Source of the DNA: Vallitalea pronyensis
GTDB lineage: Bacteria; Bacillota; Clostridia; Lachnospirales; Vallitaleaceae
Direction of reading: 5' to 3'
DNA length: 64,000 bases
Assembly (NCBI RefSeq): GCF_018141445.1
Contig: NZ_CP058649.1
Location: 4,545,001-4,609,000 of the forward strand
Shown one piece after another: positions 54,104 through 62,566 of the stretch (position 1 is its first letter; the number at the start of each line of letters is the position of its first letter). The position numbers and the translations under genes are program-made. The notes under the pieces are model-generated. The model made no database searches. It saw only the letters and a program-made list of their open reading frames with translations, and was not told where the DNA came from.

Positions 54104-54703
54104 CTAACCGGCAAAATTATTTGGATGAAACAGCCCCTTTTCATTTGCTTCATACTGCCTTAACGCTTTTTCAATGGTCCCTTCTACCAATACGGCTAGA
54201 TTCTCAACAATCTCTTCTGGCTTTTCTTTCATGCCAGATTCCATCCATTTTGCCACAAGTGCAATGAACGCCGGTGTATAAAAATCCACAATAAGCTCTT
54301 TTTTTGATGGGTCTACTTGGGTTCCCTCGGATATATCGTCAACGATATGGGATAAATAAGCAGCTGTATTCACAAACAAAAACTTCTCCAGATGATCTCG
54401 ACCAATGGAGTGTAGTGTATTCATACAGAACAATTTATTTTCCTCTATGTATTTAAAGACATTTAAATAAACGTCCTTCCAATTTTCATGAGATTGATAG
54501 GTATGCATGGTTTCTACTACCTCATGGCTATATATCCATCCTAATAATTCATAGATATCCTGAAAATGATAATAAAAAGCTTGCCGTGTTAAACCACAAC
54601 TCTTTGTGATATTCTTTATGGAGATTTTATGAAAAGACTTTTTTTCCATCTCCTTTTTTAATGCTACAGCCATAGCGTGTTTCGTCATATGAGAATGAAT
54701 CAT
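54104..54703 (-). CDS. TetR-family regulator
   Basis: The start is placed at ATG 54703, because AGGAGGTG lies just before; 199 residues. The HTH is ISIKNITKSCGLTRQAFYYHF (about 24-44), close to the DhaS/TetR_8 type. The rest is the helical ligand domain. It lies between the oleate hydratase gene and the ABC exporter unit, on the same strand as both. The perfect palindrome at the exporter promoter is a plausible target. A role in fatty acid response through the hydratase is equally possible. Confidence 0.83.
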   Translation of the reverse strand: MIHSHMTKHAMAVALKKEMEKKSFHKISIKNITKSCGLTRQAFYYHFQDIYELLGWIYSHEVVETMHTYQSHENWKDVYLNVFKYIEENKLFCMNTLHSIGRDHLEKFLFVNTAAYLSHIVDDISEGTQVDPSKKELIVDFYTPAFIALVAKWMESGMKEKPEEIVENLAVLVEGTIEKALRQYEANEKGLFHPNNFAG

Positions 54704-54876
54704 GTAACACCTCCTCTTTATACATTTATTTAAATATTTCCACTTCATTCTATTCTATGTAAATTTTAACACAATATAATATCCATAGCAATTTTAATAT
54801 GAAAACCTTTCATAAAAATAAATCAATCAAAGAACAAAAGAGGCTACGCCTTATTCCGCAAAGCGGATTTGTCCGT

Positions 54877-54942
54877 TAGGAAAGTTTCATTAGCACAAAT
54901 GAGAATGATTCTATCTCATTTGTTAAATTGAGAACTTTCCTA
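54877..54942. repeat. Dispersed stem-loop repeat, copy 2
   Basis: An inner perfect 10-bp stem (ACAAATGAGA / TCTCATTTGT) encloses the nine-base loop ATGATTCTA, with outer TAGGAAAGTT/AACTTTCCTA pairing. It matches copy 1 at 28299-28370 in flanks, stem length and loop end, while the stem itself differs by paired changes. A small hairpin TCCGCAAAGCGGA lies just before it. Confidence 0.65.
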
Positions 54943-54944
54943 TA

Positions 54945-54991
54945 AGAAAATAAAGCGTGGATAGCTCACATGCCCTGCTATCCACGCTTAT
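54945..54991 (-). terminator. Terminator of the ABC exporter unit
   Basis: AAGCGTGGATAGC pairs perfectly over 13 bp with GCTATCCACGCTT, followed by TATTTTCTTAT on the minus strand. Confidence 0.88.
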
Positions 54992-55011
54992 TACAATACA
55001 ATCGTTCGTGT

Positions 55012-55806
55012 TTATAAAATATCTTTTCTCTGGTATTGGTTATAAGAAATACCCAAACCAATAATGATCACAACAAGTGATATGACCACATATACCCCTT
55101 CAATTCCTCTATTAAATAATATATCTCTTGCATTAAAATAAGCAAAAGGGGTGATGTATTTAATAAAATCAAGATTATCTGAGAGGTCTTTTGCTATGGA
55201 CAAGATATACATGGCCAACAATATGCCTGTAGCCGTTGATGAAGCTTTTTTTGATGATTTTGTTAAGGCAGACAGAGCTAATCCAAGGCTAAAGAATAGG
55301 CATTGTAGTATTAATAAGGTGCCCATCATTGCTATAATAGCCCCTGTAGCTGATTCACCATCATTATTAGCTGCAACAAAACCTATTGATGTAACGGTCA
55401 GTACCACATTAAGAAGAACCAAATTGATAAAGGCTGCTATGACTTTACCCGTAACCATCTGTTGCCTTGTTATGGGTTTTACCATTAAGAAATCCGCCGT
55501 TTTATCTCTTGCTTCTTTTGCAATGATTGTTGCACCTAACATAGAAGCATGAATGCCTAATAGTAATATAAAGTACATATTGAATATACTAAAGTAGCCT
55601 CGAATGTTCGTTAAGGAAATCGTTGCAAAACCAAATGCCTTTTGCATGAATTCTGGAAGTACCTCTATGACTTCATTGGCTTCTTCTCCCATAGCTGAAA
55701 AACTAGAAAATTTCACCATACCCATGGCTACAAATGCGATAATACTTAGACTCCATATGATGAGTGCTTTACGATTAGCACGCATTTCTCTTAATACGAT
55801 ATTCAT
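55012..55806 (-). CDS. ABC-2 type exporter permease
   Basis: The 264-residue protein has six membrane helices, and the cytosolic block EARDKTADFLMVKPITRQQMV typical of ABC-2 permeases (near residue 97-117). It is the last gene of a three-gene unit with another permease and an ATPase. The two permeases share this block and the FGF/FGM...NI(R/G)G(Y/F) segment, so they are paralogues that may form a heterodimer. Export substrate unknown, perhaps a drug or lipid. Confidence 0.85.
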   Translation of the reverse strand: MNIVLREMRANRKALIIWSLSIIAFVAMGMVKFSSFSAMGEEANEVIEVLPEFMQKAFGFATISLTNIRGYFSIFNMYFILLLGIHASMLGATIIAKEARDKTADFLMVKPITRQQMVTGKVIAAFINLVLLNVVLTVTSIGFVAANNDGESATGAIIAMMGTLLILQCLFFSLGLALSALTKSSKKASSTATGILLAMYILSIAKDLSDNLDFIKYITPFAYFNARDILFNRGIEGVYVVISLVVIIIGLGISYNQYQRKDIL

Positions 55807-55834
55807 ACAAAATCCTCCTTTCCCTCATGACTTT

Positions 55835-56632
55835 CTATACAGACGCTACATCTTTTTTCAAATAAACCACATAAGATGCAATGATAAATAGGACTGTAGC
55901 ACCTATACTTACCCATAGATGAGGTGTGGAATATGCTAGATTCTCCGTGATATACCCACTCTCAAAATATCCAAATGGTGTCAGATAGCTGTATTTGGCA
56001 TCTTCTAAGGTCTGATTCAAGAGATTAATAACAAATAACCCAAATACCACACCTAAGGCAAGGGGTAAAACGCCCTTTAGACGTTTGACAATTGTACCTA
56101 ACAAAAAACCTAACATCATGAGGAAAATCTGAATAAACAGCAAACTGAGTGTAATCAAAAAGAAAACTTCTCTGTTATAAGCCTCATTTTTAAATAGCTC
56201 CATGCCGATATAGGCAAATACCATATAAATAATATTACTGATAATAATATGTGTAAAAGCTGTTAATAACTTAGGCGTTAAAATAGCAGCTCTTGTACGT
56301 GGTTTAACTAAGAGAAAATCTGATGTTTTCTCTCTTGCTTCCTTTGATGTTATATCGATGCCTAATTTCGTGGCAAAGATACTTCCAATGAGGATAATGT
56401 AAGTAAATATAAAGTTGTAGAAACCGCCTATATTGGATAGGTTCATGTTGTTCATACCAAAAGCTTTTAATAACCCTTCTGGAAGTTGTGACATCATTTT
56501 TTCAAGCTGAGAGGCTTCCTCTGCAAAATTTGGAAAGAGTACTAAATAGAAATACAATACGGCTACCATGGAAAATGTCCATATGAGCATACTCTTAAGA
56601 TATTTTCGAAATTCATAGTGATAAATATTCAT
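55835..56632 (-). CDS. ABC-2 type exporter permease
   Basis: The start is set at ATG 56632, after AAGGAGG which overlaps the end of the ATPase gene; 265 residues. Six membrane helices and the block EAREKTSDFLLVKPRTRAAIL mark an ABC-2 permease, paralogous to the next gene. Between the two is a 28-base gap. Together with the ATPase they form a TetR-controlled exporter. Confidence 0.85.
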   Translation of the reverse strand: MNIYHYEFRKYLKSMLIWTFSMVAVLYFYLVLFPNFAEEASQLEKMMSQLPEGLLKAFGMNNMNLSNIGGFYNFIFTYIILIGSIFATKLGIDITSKEAREKTSDFLLVKPRTRAAILTPKLLTAFTHIIISNIIYMVFAYIGMELFKNEAYNREVFFLITLSLLFIQIFLMMLGFLLGTIVKRLKGVLPLALGVVFGLFVINLLNQTLEDAKYSYLTPFGYFESGYITENLAYSTPHLWVSIGATVLFIIASYVVYLKKDVASV

Positions 56633-56636
56633 ACCC

Positions 56637-57521
56637 TTAAGCCTCCTTCTCATAATAATACATGAAAATCTCCTCAAGTGTTGGTTCTTCAACCAATAGA
56701 TTCTTTAATTGTATGGTGCTTAATTGCTTCACAATGCTATTGATATCACCTTTATATAAGAAGCTTGCTCGATTCGCTTCCACTTGTAAATCCGTTACAC
56801 CTGCACCATTAAATATACCTTCTGGTAATGGTGTTGCCCCTTCAATACGAAGTTTCTTATAATTATCTTGTCTTAAGGATTCAATACTTTCTGTTTTAAT
56901 GATTTTACCTTCTTTGATAATGGACACACGGTCACACATTCTCTGAACCTCATCTAAAATATGGGATGAAAAAAAGATGGTTGCTCCTTTTTTGTTCTCA
57001 TCACGAATGAGATCAAAGAATTTTTGCTGCATAAGGGGATCCAGGCCACCTGTTGGCTCATCTAAGATAATGAGCTTAGGTTCATGGAGTAATCCCTGTA
57101 CAATACCTACTTTCTTTTTATTTCCAAAAGACAAATCGTTAATCTTCTTGTTTAGATTAAGATCCATTATTTCAGCTAATTCTTTTATACGTTTATCACA
57201 ATTCTTATTATAAAAACTAGCTGAATACTTTAATAAATCCATGGCCTTCATGTTATCATAATAAAATACTTCTGATGGTAAATAGCCCACTTCTTGTCTT
57301 ATCTGTGCCCCATGCTTTATACAGTCCTTGCCAAATATCTTAGCACTGCCACTGGTGGGATAAATCAAAGACAATAAGGTACGAATCGTTGTTGACTTAC
57401 CCGCGCCATTCGGTCCAATAAAACCATAAATTTCACCCTCATTAACTTTCATCGATACATCAAGGATTCCCCTTGATTTTCCATAATATTTTGTAAGCTT
57501 ATTGGTTTCTATAACATGCAT
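56637..57521 (-). CDS. ABC exporter ATPase
   Basis: The start is set at ATG 57521 behind AAAGGAGG; a longer frame would run through the operator and is unlikely. The product has 294 residues with Walker A GPNGAGKST, signature LSFGNKKKVGI (SFGNKK in place of SGGQ), Walker B LIILDEPTGGLDP, and the H-loop SSHILDEV. The altered signature is common in this exporter type. It drives the two ABC-2 permeases. Confidence 0.88.
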   Translation of the reverse strand: MHVIETNKLTKYYGKSRGILDVSMKVNEGEIYGFIGPNGAGKSTTIRTLLSLIYPTSGSAKIFGKDCIKHGAQIRQEVGYLPSEVFYYDNMKAMDLLKYSASFYNKNCDKRIKELAEIMDLNLNKKINDLSFGNKKKVGIVQGLLHEPKLIILDEPTGGLDPLMQQKFFDLIRDENKKGATIFFSSHILDEVQRMCDRVSIIKEGKIIKTESIESLRQDNYKKLRIEGATPLPEGIFNGAGVTDLQVEANRASFLYKGDINSIVKQLSTIQLKNLLVEEPTLEEIFMYYYEKEA

Positions 57522-57563
57522 AAGATAACCTCCTTTAATACTGTCCTTTAACCAAAATATTTC

Positions 57564-57582
57564 ATTGACCGATTCGGTCAAT
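57564..57582. promoter_or_regulatory. Perfect 19-bp operator at the exporter promoter
   Basis: ATTGACCGA-t-TCGGTCAAT has 9-bp arms without mismatch, in the manner of TetR-type operators. It starts three bases after the -10 box, so binding would block initiation. Confidence 0.8.
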
Positions 57583-57585
57583 TTC

Positions 57586-57614
57586 ATTTTAACACACTCA
57601 CTGTTTTAATTCAA
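57586..57614 (-). promoter_or_regulatory. Sigma-A promoter of the ABC exporter unit
   Basis: On the minus strand TTGAAT (57614-57609) and TAAAAT (57591-57586) lie 17 bases apart, immediately upstream of the palindromic operator. Confidence 0.7.
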
Positions 57615-58074
57615 TATAAAGTTACATAAAAATAAAAGTATCAAATCCACCACTTTTTATAATGAATGCTAAGAGCACAAAGCAATTTACTTCATAATAA
57701 TAAGTAAGACAACCTATGTTACATGACATTCGTTATTAGTATAAGCTTTATGAATCTGAATTAAACATTGACTTCACTTTTCACTTGTATTTATGTATCG
57801 CTATTCACTATAAAAACTGACATTTTCTATTCCTTAATAATAGTATGTCTTTCTACATCTACCTTGTCAATAGTTCATTTCTGATACGGCATGTTAAATG
57901 TTACTTTTGAAGGTTGAACCTTCTTCCATTAACACATGATAAACAGCTCATTATCCAATCCAAATCGTTATTTGTTTGCATAAAAGCAAACTAATATAAA
58001 ATTCGTTTGCACTATAGTATGTTTTGTGTTATGCTGTTTATATATTATTTGAAATAGGAAATGAGGTGTTATAA
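57615..58074. other. Intergenic region between the exporter and DUF2087 genes
   Basis: Divergent promoters lie here and no gene is seen. On the right, TTGCAC (58007) and TATGCT (58030) 17 bases apart form the promoter of the DUF2087 gene. An inverted repeat GTTTGC-ataaaa-GCAAAC at 57974-57991 and a further GTTTGC half-site overlapping the -35 box may be operator sites for that regulator. Confidence 0.5.
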
Positions 58075-58824
58075 ATGGAAAGAGAAGAATTATTTTGGAA
58101 TGCTCCCATTGATGTGTTAAAAAAAGGGTATCAATACGATGAACAGACATCTTGTTATACGTGTCTTTTTTGTGGTTATACCTTAGCGTCTGGACTTATT
58201 CACGAACATGCTGGACTTATGATGACATCGAAGAAGCGTATGGCTTATCATATGGAAGAAGATCATGGTGGTGTCTTTCGTTATTTGCTAAACCTCAATA
58301 AGAAATTTACGGGGCTTACAGATAATCAACGTGAAGTCCTAACCTGTTTCTATGAAAACAAAAGTGATAAAGAAACAGCTAGGGCTTTAAGTCTTAACGA
58401 TTCAACCATTCGAAATTATCGTTTTAAGCTAAGAGAAAAAGAGAAACAAGCTAAAATGATGGTAACCATGATGGAGCTTCTGAAAGAAAATACCTCAAAA
58501 GAAGAGGATTACAAGGAGCCACATCCAACAGCTACAATGATTGATGACCGTTATGCCATTACCATAGAGGATAGTGAAAAAATCGTAAAACGTTATTTTA
58601 CAGAAGAAGGTTACCTTAAAGATTTTCCTGCCAAGGAAAAGCGTAAAATCATTGTCCTACGTGAAATTATTAAATTATTTAAACCCGAAAAATCTTATAG
58701 TGAACTTGAGATTAACCGTATTCTGAAGCGAATCTATGAGGACCATGCTATTCTGAGACGTTATCTCATTGAGTATGGGTTTTTGGATCGTAAAAAAGAT
58801 GGTAGTCGTTATTGGGTGAAATAA
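58075..58824 (+). CDS. DUF2087-domain transcriptional regulator
   Basis: The 249-residue protein has an N-terminal segment with a CYTCLFCG knuckle and HMEEDHGG, possibly a zinc-binding finger. A LuxR/sigma-4-like HTH follows (about 82-125, with LTDNQREVL and LNDSTIRNYRFKL), then a C-terminal DUF2087 domain (about 175-249, LKDFPAKEKRKI... and DGSRYW). DUF2087 is common in small Firmicute regulators. No ligand is known. Start follows GAGGTG. It is divergent from the ABC exporter and followed by a Crp/Fnr gene with 72 bases between. Confidence 0.8.
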   Translation: MEREELFWNAPIDVLKKGYQYDEQTSCYTCLFCGYTLASGLIHEHAGLMMTSKKRMAYHMEEDHGGVFRYLLNLNKKFTGLTDNQREVLTCFYENKSDKETARALSLNDSTIRNYRFKLREKEKQAKMMVTMMELLKENTSKEEDYKEPHPTATMIDDRYAITIEDSEKIVKRYFTEEGYLKDFPAKEKRKIIVLREIIKLFKPEKSYSELEINRILKRIYEDHAILRRYLIEYGFLDRKKDGSRYWVK

Positions 58825-58896
58825 AAACCATTGATATTTTATTCCCTACAGTATATATTAAGTATATACGTCTGAAACCTTATGGAGGATCATATC

Positions 58897-59568
58897 ATGG
58901 CAACAGATATCTTACTAAAATGCTCACTCTTTCAATCCCTAACAAAAGAGCAGATTGATGACATGTTAGACACCATTGATTATCAAATGGTATCTTATAA
59001 TAAAGATCAAGTTATTAGTACTGAAGGTGACCTTTGCAATCGTATAGGTATTGTCTTAGAGGGTGCTATTGAAATTAGAAAAATTTATCCAATGGGTAAA
59101 TCCGTTACGGTAACAAGGCTTAATCCCAGTAATATATTTGGTGAAGTGATCTTGTTTTCCAACATGAAACGCTACCCATCAACATTGGTGGCTTGTAACC
59201 AACTACAGGTCCTTTTTATAGCCAAGGAGCAAATCATAGCCTTGATGGAACATTACCCCATCATCATGAACAACTTGCTGAATGTACTGACCAGTAAGAT
59301 ACTCACATTAAATAAAAAGCTAAGAAATCTATCTTATGAGAATATGCGCCAAAAAATTGCTGATTATATTTTAACGGAATATAAAAGGCAACAGAACCTC
59401 TACATTGAACTGAATGTATCCCGAAAAGAAATGGCAGAATCATTGGGGGTCACAAGACCTTCCTTATCTCGTGAGTTAGCTGCTATGAAAGATGAGAGCA
59501 TTATCGATTATCATAAAAACACCATAAAAATAAACAACCTTCAAATGCTTGAAGATTGTTTATTGTAG
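58897..59568 (+). CDS. Crp/Fnr-family regulator
   Basis: The start is set at ATG 58897 behind TGGAGG; 223 residues. A cyclic-nucleotide-binding-like jelly roll (about 8-120), a long dimer helix, and a winged HTH (about 140-215, SRKEMAESLGVTRPSLSREL) are clear. There is no N-terminal four-Cys cluster, so it is not an oxygen-sensing Fnr. It resembles clostridial regulators of redox or metal-linked operons whose effector is unknown. No target gene is evident. Confidence 0.85.
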   Translation: MATDILLKCSLFQSLTKEQIDDMLDTIDYQMVSYNKDQVISTEGDLCNRIGIVLEGAIEIRKIYPMGKSVTVTRLNPSNIFGEVILFSNMKRYPSTLVACNQLQVLFIAKEQIIALMEHYPIIMNNLLNVLTSKILTLNKKLRNLSYENMRQKIADYILTEYKRQQNLYIELNVSRKEMAESLGVTRPSLSRELAAMKDESIIDYHKNTIKINNLQMLEDCLL

Positions 59569-59595
59569 ATAGTCTTTTCGACCTTCAATGAGTGG

Positions 59596-61995
59596 TTATT
59601 CGTTGGGGGTCGCTATATCAAAAGCACCTACTATTGCATCTACCTTATAACCCACCTGTTTTTGTTCTTTTTTTACATTTTGACTAGAGATAGTCCACTC
59701 ACCCAATCTGTTTTCCTTATATTGAACATCTAAATCGATATCAAATCGATAAATCCCATTTGTTGATACGTTAGTCTCATTAATTCGGATAAGTGAAAGA
59801 CTCTCCATATTTTGATGGAAAAATCCATGAAGTTTGTAATCGCCTATATAGCTTCCAATATCAAATAATGTTGATATTGTAACGAGTTGATTGGCTTTTT
59901 TAAAATCCTTTTTTTCTAAGGCTGCATAGTATGCCTCTACGACTTCTTTTGGCGTTAGCTTGGCTAATGCATTTGTTTCTTCAGTCATGACAACAAATTG
60001 ATCCACCCATGGATTAAATGCCATTTTAGTCATCTGTTCTAATGTAGATCCTTTTAACGAATAACAAGCCCTTTGACTTACATTACTTCCAATGTATGCC
60101 CCAATAATCTTACCATCGTATCGCAAAATTGTTAATCGATTAGGTCTTAAATAATATTTAGATGTTTTGACTTCAGGCATATCATCTAAGGTATACCAAA
60201 TCAATTCAATTTCTTTACCAAGGTAGTCTGTTATATCCATGTTAATATCTTTAATTAATTCATTTTTATAAGCCCAATATAAAGGAATTGGATTATCTCC
60301 AACATAATAATCAAAGGACTCAGGTAATATTAACTTAGTGTTTAACAAATAATAACCAACATTTAGGCTATATTTATCAACTAACGCTTTAACATCCTTT
60401 GGTAAATGATAATCAAATGTATCCATCGGAATATCTATTATATTGGATACCATTACATTATTATTAGCAAGCGTATAATTTGCGGATAAATCACCTGATT
60501 CCATTTTTACAATTATCTTATCAACCTTTTGGTTATAAATCTTATCAATGATAAGTGTTATGGGTTGATTCCTACCATGAGCTAACGAAATGGTATCCAA
60601 AAATTCTTTTGCAGCCATATCGCTACGAATACCTATTTCAAAGATCAGATTTCTAGCCAGTCGATTAATGGTTTCTAGATCAGTTATGGTTTTATAATGC
60701 TCTCCATTCGTCAGTATCTGGAGTTCTTGAACATCTGCCTCATCTAGTCTCACATCTTTGATTTTTTCCCCTGTAAACATAACTGTTGGTCCATCTGTAC
60801 CACCTATATCTGCTACCGTCTTATCTTCCTCTAAACTGTTTATGGTTAGGTCTTGGTTTTCATTAATTTCACCATCTTCAGAATGAGAAGTAGCTATCGT
60901 ATTCCCTTCTTCTTGTTTTGTTGTATCCTGCTTATCTGTCATAAAAAACACCATTACCAAACAGATAATCACAATCCCTAATCCTATGGTATACTTTGTT
61001 CTTTTATGATGCTTCATTAGCTGACTAAGTCGAGCTTTCATAGCTTTATGCCCTCCTAACAGTGCTGGCAATGATAGGGGTGCAGATACATTCCTCTCAA
61101 TAAGGTTAAGGATTAACTTACCATAGGCAGCTTTATGCTGGATACCAATAATCTTTAGAACACTTTCATCACAGCACATTTCCATTTCCTGACGCATTTT
61201 ATAGAATGCAATCCATACCAACGGATTAAACCAATAGATCACCTGTAAGATTGTAAGTAAGCGTAATAGGATAACATCCCTTCTTTTATAATGCAGCAAT
61301 TCATGAAGTATGATAATCTCTAAGCCATCTGGTAAGTTCTCTCGATAACTGATTGGTAATAAAATGGTTGGTGATAGCATACCCGTTATTGCCGGTGAAG
61401 ATATGCCTGTTACCCACTTCATGTGTACCTTTTTTGTGATACCCAATTTTTCTTTACAAGCTTCTAAAACAGTCATCATGTTATGCTCTTCTATGGGCAC
61501 ACTACGAGCAATTTTATACCGAATATGGCAATTATGTAAAAGTGTTATGCTACCTATAAGGATTAGACCAACTAACCATAAGATAACACTTATCGCCTTG
61601 ACATCTATTTGATGTATCTCCCATCTTGGTTTTTCTATATGATGCTTCTGATCTTTTCCACCCATGTTTGGATTTTCACTTTGAGGCTGAGTATCACGTG
61701 TTATCAATGCATTGGGTGATACCTTATCTTCTGTTATAAGGGAACTATCCATTTCATATGTGACAGGTTCTTGTATTGTAGAACTTCTCTCATATGTTCC
61801 CAACAAATTATAAATACTTAGTGAACTGGGTACGCTAATGGGCAACATGAGTCTTATCACTAACAGAAACCAGATGGTGTAATGCCACCTTAACGATAAC
61901 TTATTAGCCATGATGCGCTTAATCGCCAGGATAACGACTATCATCCCACTTGAAATAATGGTTGTTTTTAATAATATATCATATACACCACTCAT
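59596..61995 (-). CDS. BlaR1/MecR1-type M56 membrane peptidase with a large C-terminal part
   Basis: The 799-residue protein has four membrane helices (about 8-26, 38-55, 132-156 and 338-358). The M56 zinc motif H231-E-L-L-H235 is followed by the downstream Glu in MEMCCDES. After the last helix there is no penicillin-binding sensor. Instead there is a spacer with IGGTDGPT, a domain of unknown type (about 405-655), and a DUF4829-like end (about 695-785, PKEVVEAYYAALEKKDF). So it senses something other than beta-lactam. It probably cleaves or triggers cleavage of the BlaI-type repressor encoded 8 bases upstream. Confidence 0.85.
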   Translation of the reverse strand: MSGVYDILLKTTIISSGMIVVILAIKRIMANKLSLRWHYTIWFLLVIRLMLPISVPSSLSIYNLLGTYERSSTIQEPVTYEMDSSLITEDKVSPNALITRDTQPQSENPNMGGKDQKHHIEKPRWEIHQIDVKAISVILWLVGLILIGSITLLHNCHIRYKIARSVPIEEHNMMTVLEACKEKLGITKKVHMKWVTGISSPAITGMLSPTILLPISYRENLPDGLEIIILHELLHYKRRDVILLRLLTILQVIYWFNPLVWIAFYKMRQEMEMCCDESVLKIIGIQHKAAYGKLILNLIERNVSAPLSLPALLGGHKAMKARLSQLMKHHKRTKYTIGLGIVIICLVMVFFMTDKQDTTKQEEGNTIATSHSEDGEINENQDLTINSLEEDKTVADIGGTDGPTVMFTGEKIKDVRLDEADVQELQILTNGEHYKTITDLETINRLARNLIFEIGIRSDMAAKEFLDTISLAHGRNQPITLIIDKIYNQKVDKIIVKMESGDLSANYTLANNNVMVSNIIDIPMDTFDYHLPKDVKALVDKYSLNVGYYLLNTKLILPESFDYYVGDNPIPLYWAYKNELIKDINMDITDYLGKEIELIWYTLDDMPEVKTSKYYLRPNRLTILRYDGKIIGAYIGSNVSQRACYSLKGSTLEQMTKMAFNPWVDQFVVMTEETNALAKLTPKEVVEAYYAALEKKDFKKANQLVTISTLFDIGSYIGDYKLHGFFHQNMESLSLIRINETNVSTNGIYRFDIDLDVQYKENRLGEWTISSQNVKKEQKQVGYKVDAIVGAFDIATPNE

Positions 61996-62003
61996 ACTTC
62001 CCC

Positions 62004-62372
62004 TTACCTTTCATCATCATAGCGATCAATCATCTTTTTTAGGTCATCCAACTCATCTCTTGATAAGTTCTTTTGATCTAAAAAATTAGCAAACATGGCA
62101 TTTAATGAACCATTGAAGAGCTTCTTCACAAAATGATCGCTCTGAAGTTTAATATATTCTTCTTTTTTGACCACTGGATAATAATGATAAGTACGTCCCT
62201 CTTCCTTATATTGAATCGCTTCTTTTTTTATCAACCGTGATAACAATGTTTTCACCGTACGGGGATTCATATCCTTAATACGCTTAATAACAGTATTTGA
62301 TGTTAAGGGACTCTCTTCCCATAGAACCTTCATAACCTCTAGCTCTAAATCTGAAATTTGCGGCAAAGCCAT
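62004..62372 (-). CDS. BlaI/MecI-family repressor
   Basis: The 122-residue protein has a winged HTH with ISDLELEVMKVLWEE at the start and NPRTVKTLLSRLIKKEAI as recognition part. A C-terminal dimer segment follows. It is the first gene of a unit with the M56 sensor. The two TACA-N2-TGTA palindromes in its promoter are its likely autoregulatory sites; sites of the same core lie at two other genes in the window. Start follows AGGAGGTG. Confidence 0.9.
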   Translation of the reverse strand: MALPQISDLELEVMKVLWEESPLTSNTVIKRIKDMNPRTVKTLLSRLIKKEAIQYKEEGRTYHYYPVVKKEEYIKLQSDHFVKKLFNGSLNAMFANFLDQKNLSRDELDDLKKMIDRYDDER

Positions 62373-62412
62373 TTCTTCTCACCTCCTCATCATGACTACT
62401 AATATATATTAA

Positions 62413-62452
62413 ATTACACATGTAATCCTACATATAAGATTACACGTGTAAT
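62413..62452. promoter_or_regulatory. Twin BlaI operators in the blaI promoter
   Basis: ATTACA-CA-TGTAAT (62413-62426) and ATTACA-CG-TGTAAT (62439-62452) are perfect 14-bp palindromes with centres 26 bases apart. The right one overlaps the spacer between TTGACA (62465-62460) and TAATCT (62442-62437) on the minus strand, so binding would block polymerase. Confidence 0.88.
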
Positions 62453-62490
62453 TCTGTTTTGTCAAGTCATATTTTAATTTTTAGAACACA

Positions 62491-62563
62491 AAAAAAGCTG
62501 TCTATCCTCCAAGTCCATTAGATGTATGATAGTCTAATCGACAAGGTAAGATATACAGCTTTT
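62491..62563 (-). terminator. Terminator of the transglutaminase-like gene
   Basis: AAAGCTGT pairs with ACAGCTTT, with an inner ATTAGAC/CTAAT stem, and ends in a T-run on the minus strand. Confidence 0.75.
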
Positions 62564-62566
62564 AAG

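Noticed and set aside
55151..55552. A 133-codon frame antisense to the ABC-2 permease gene
   Set aside because: It overlaps a clear membrane protein gene; the mirrored codon pattern explains the open frame.
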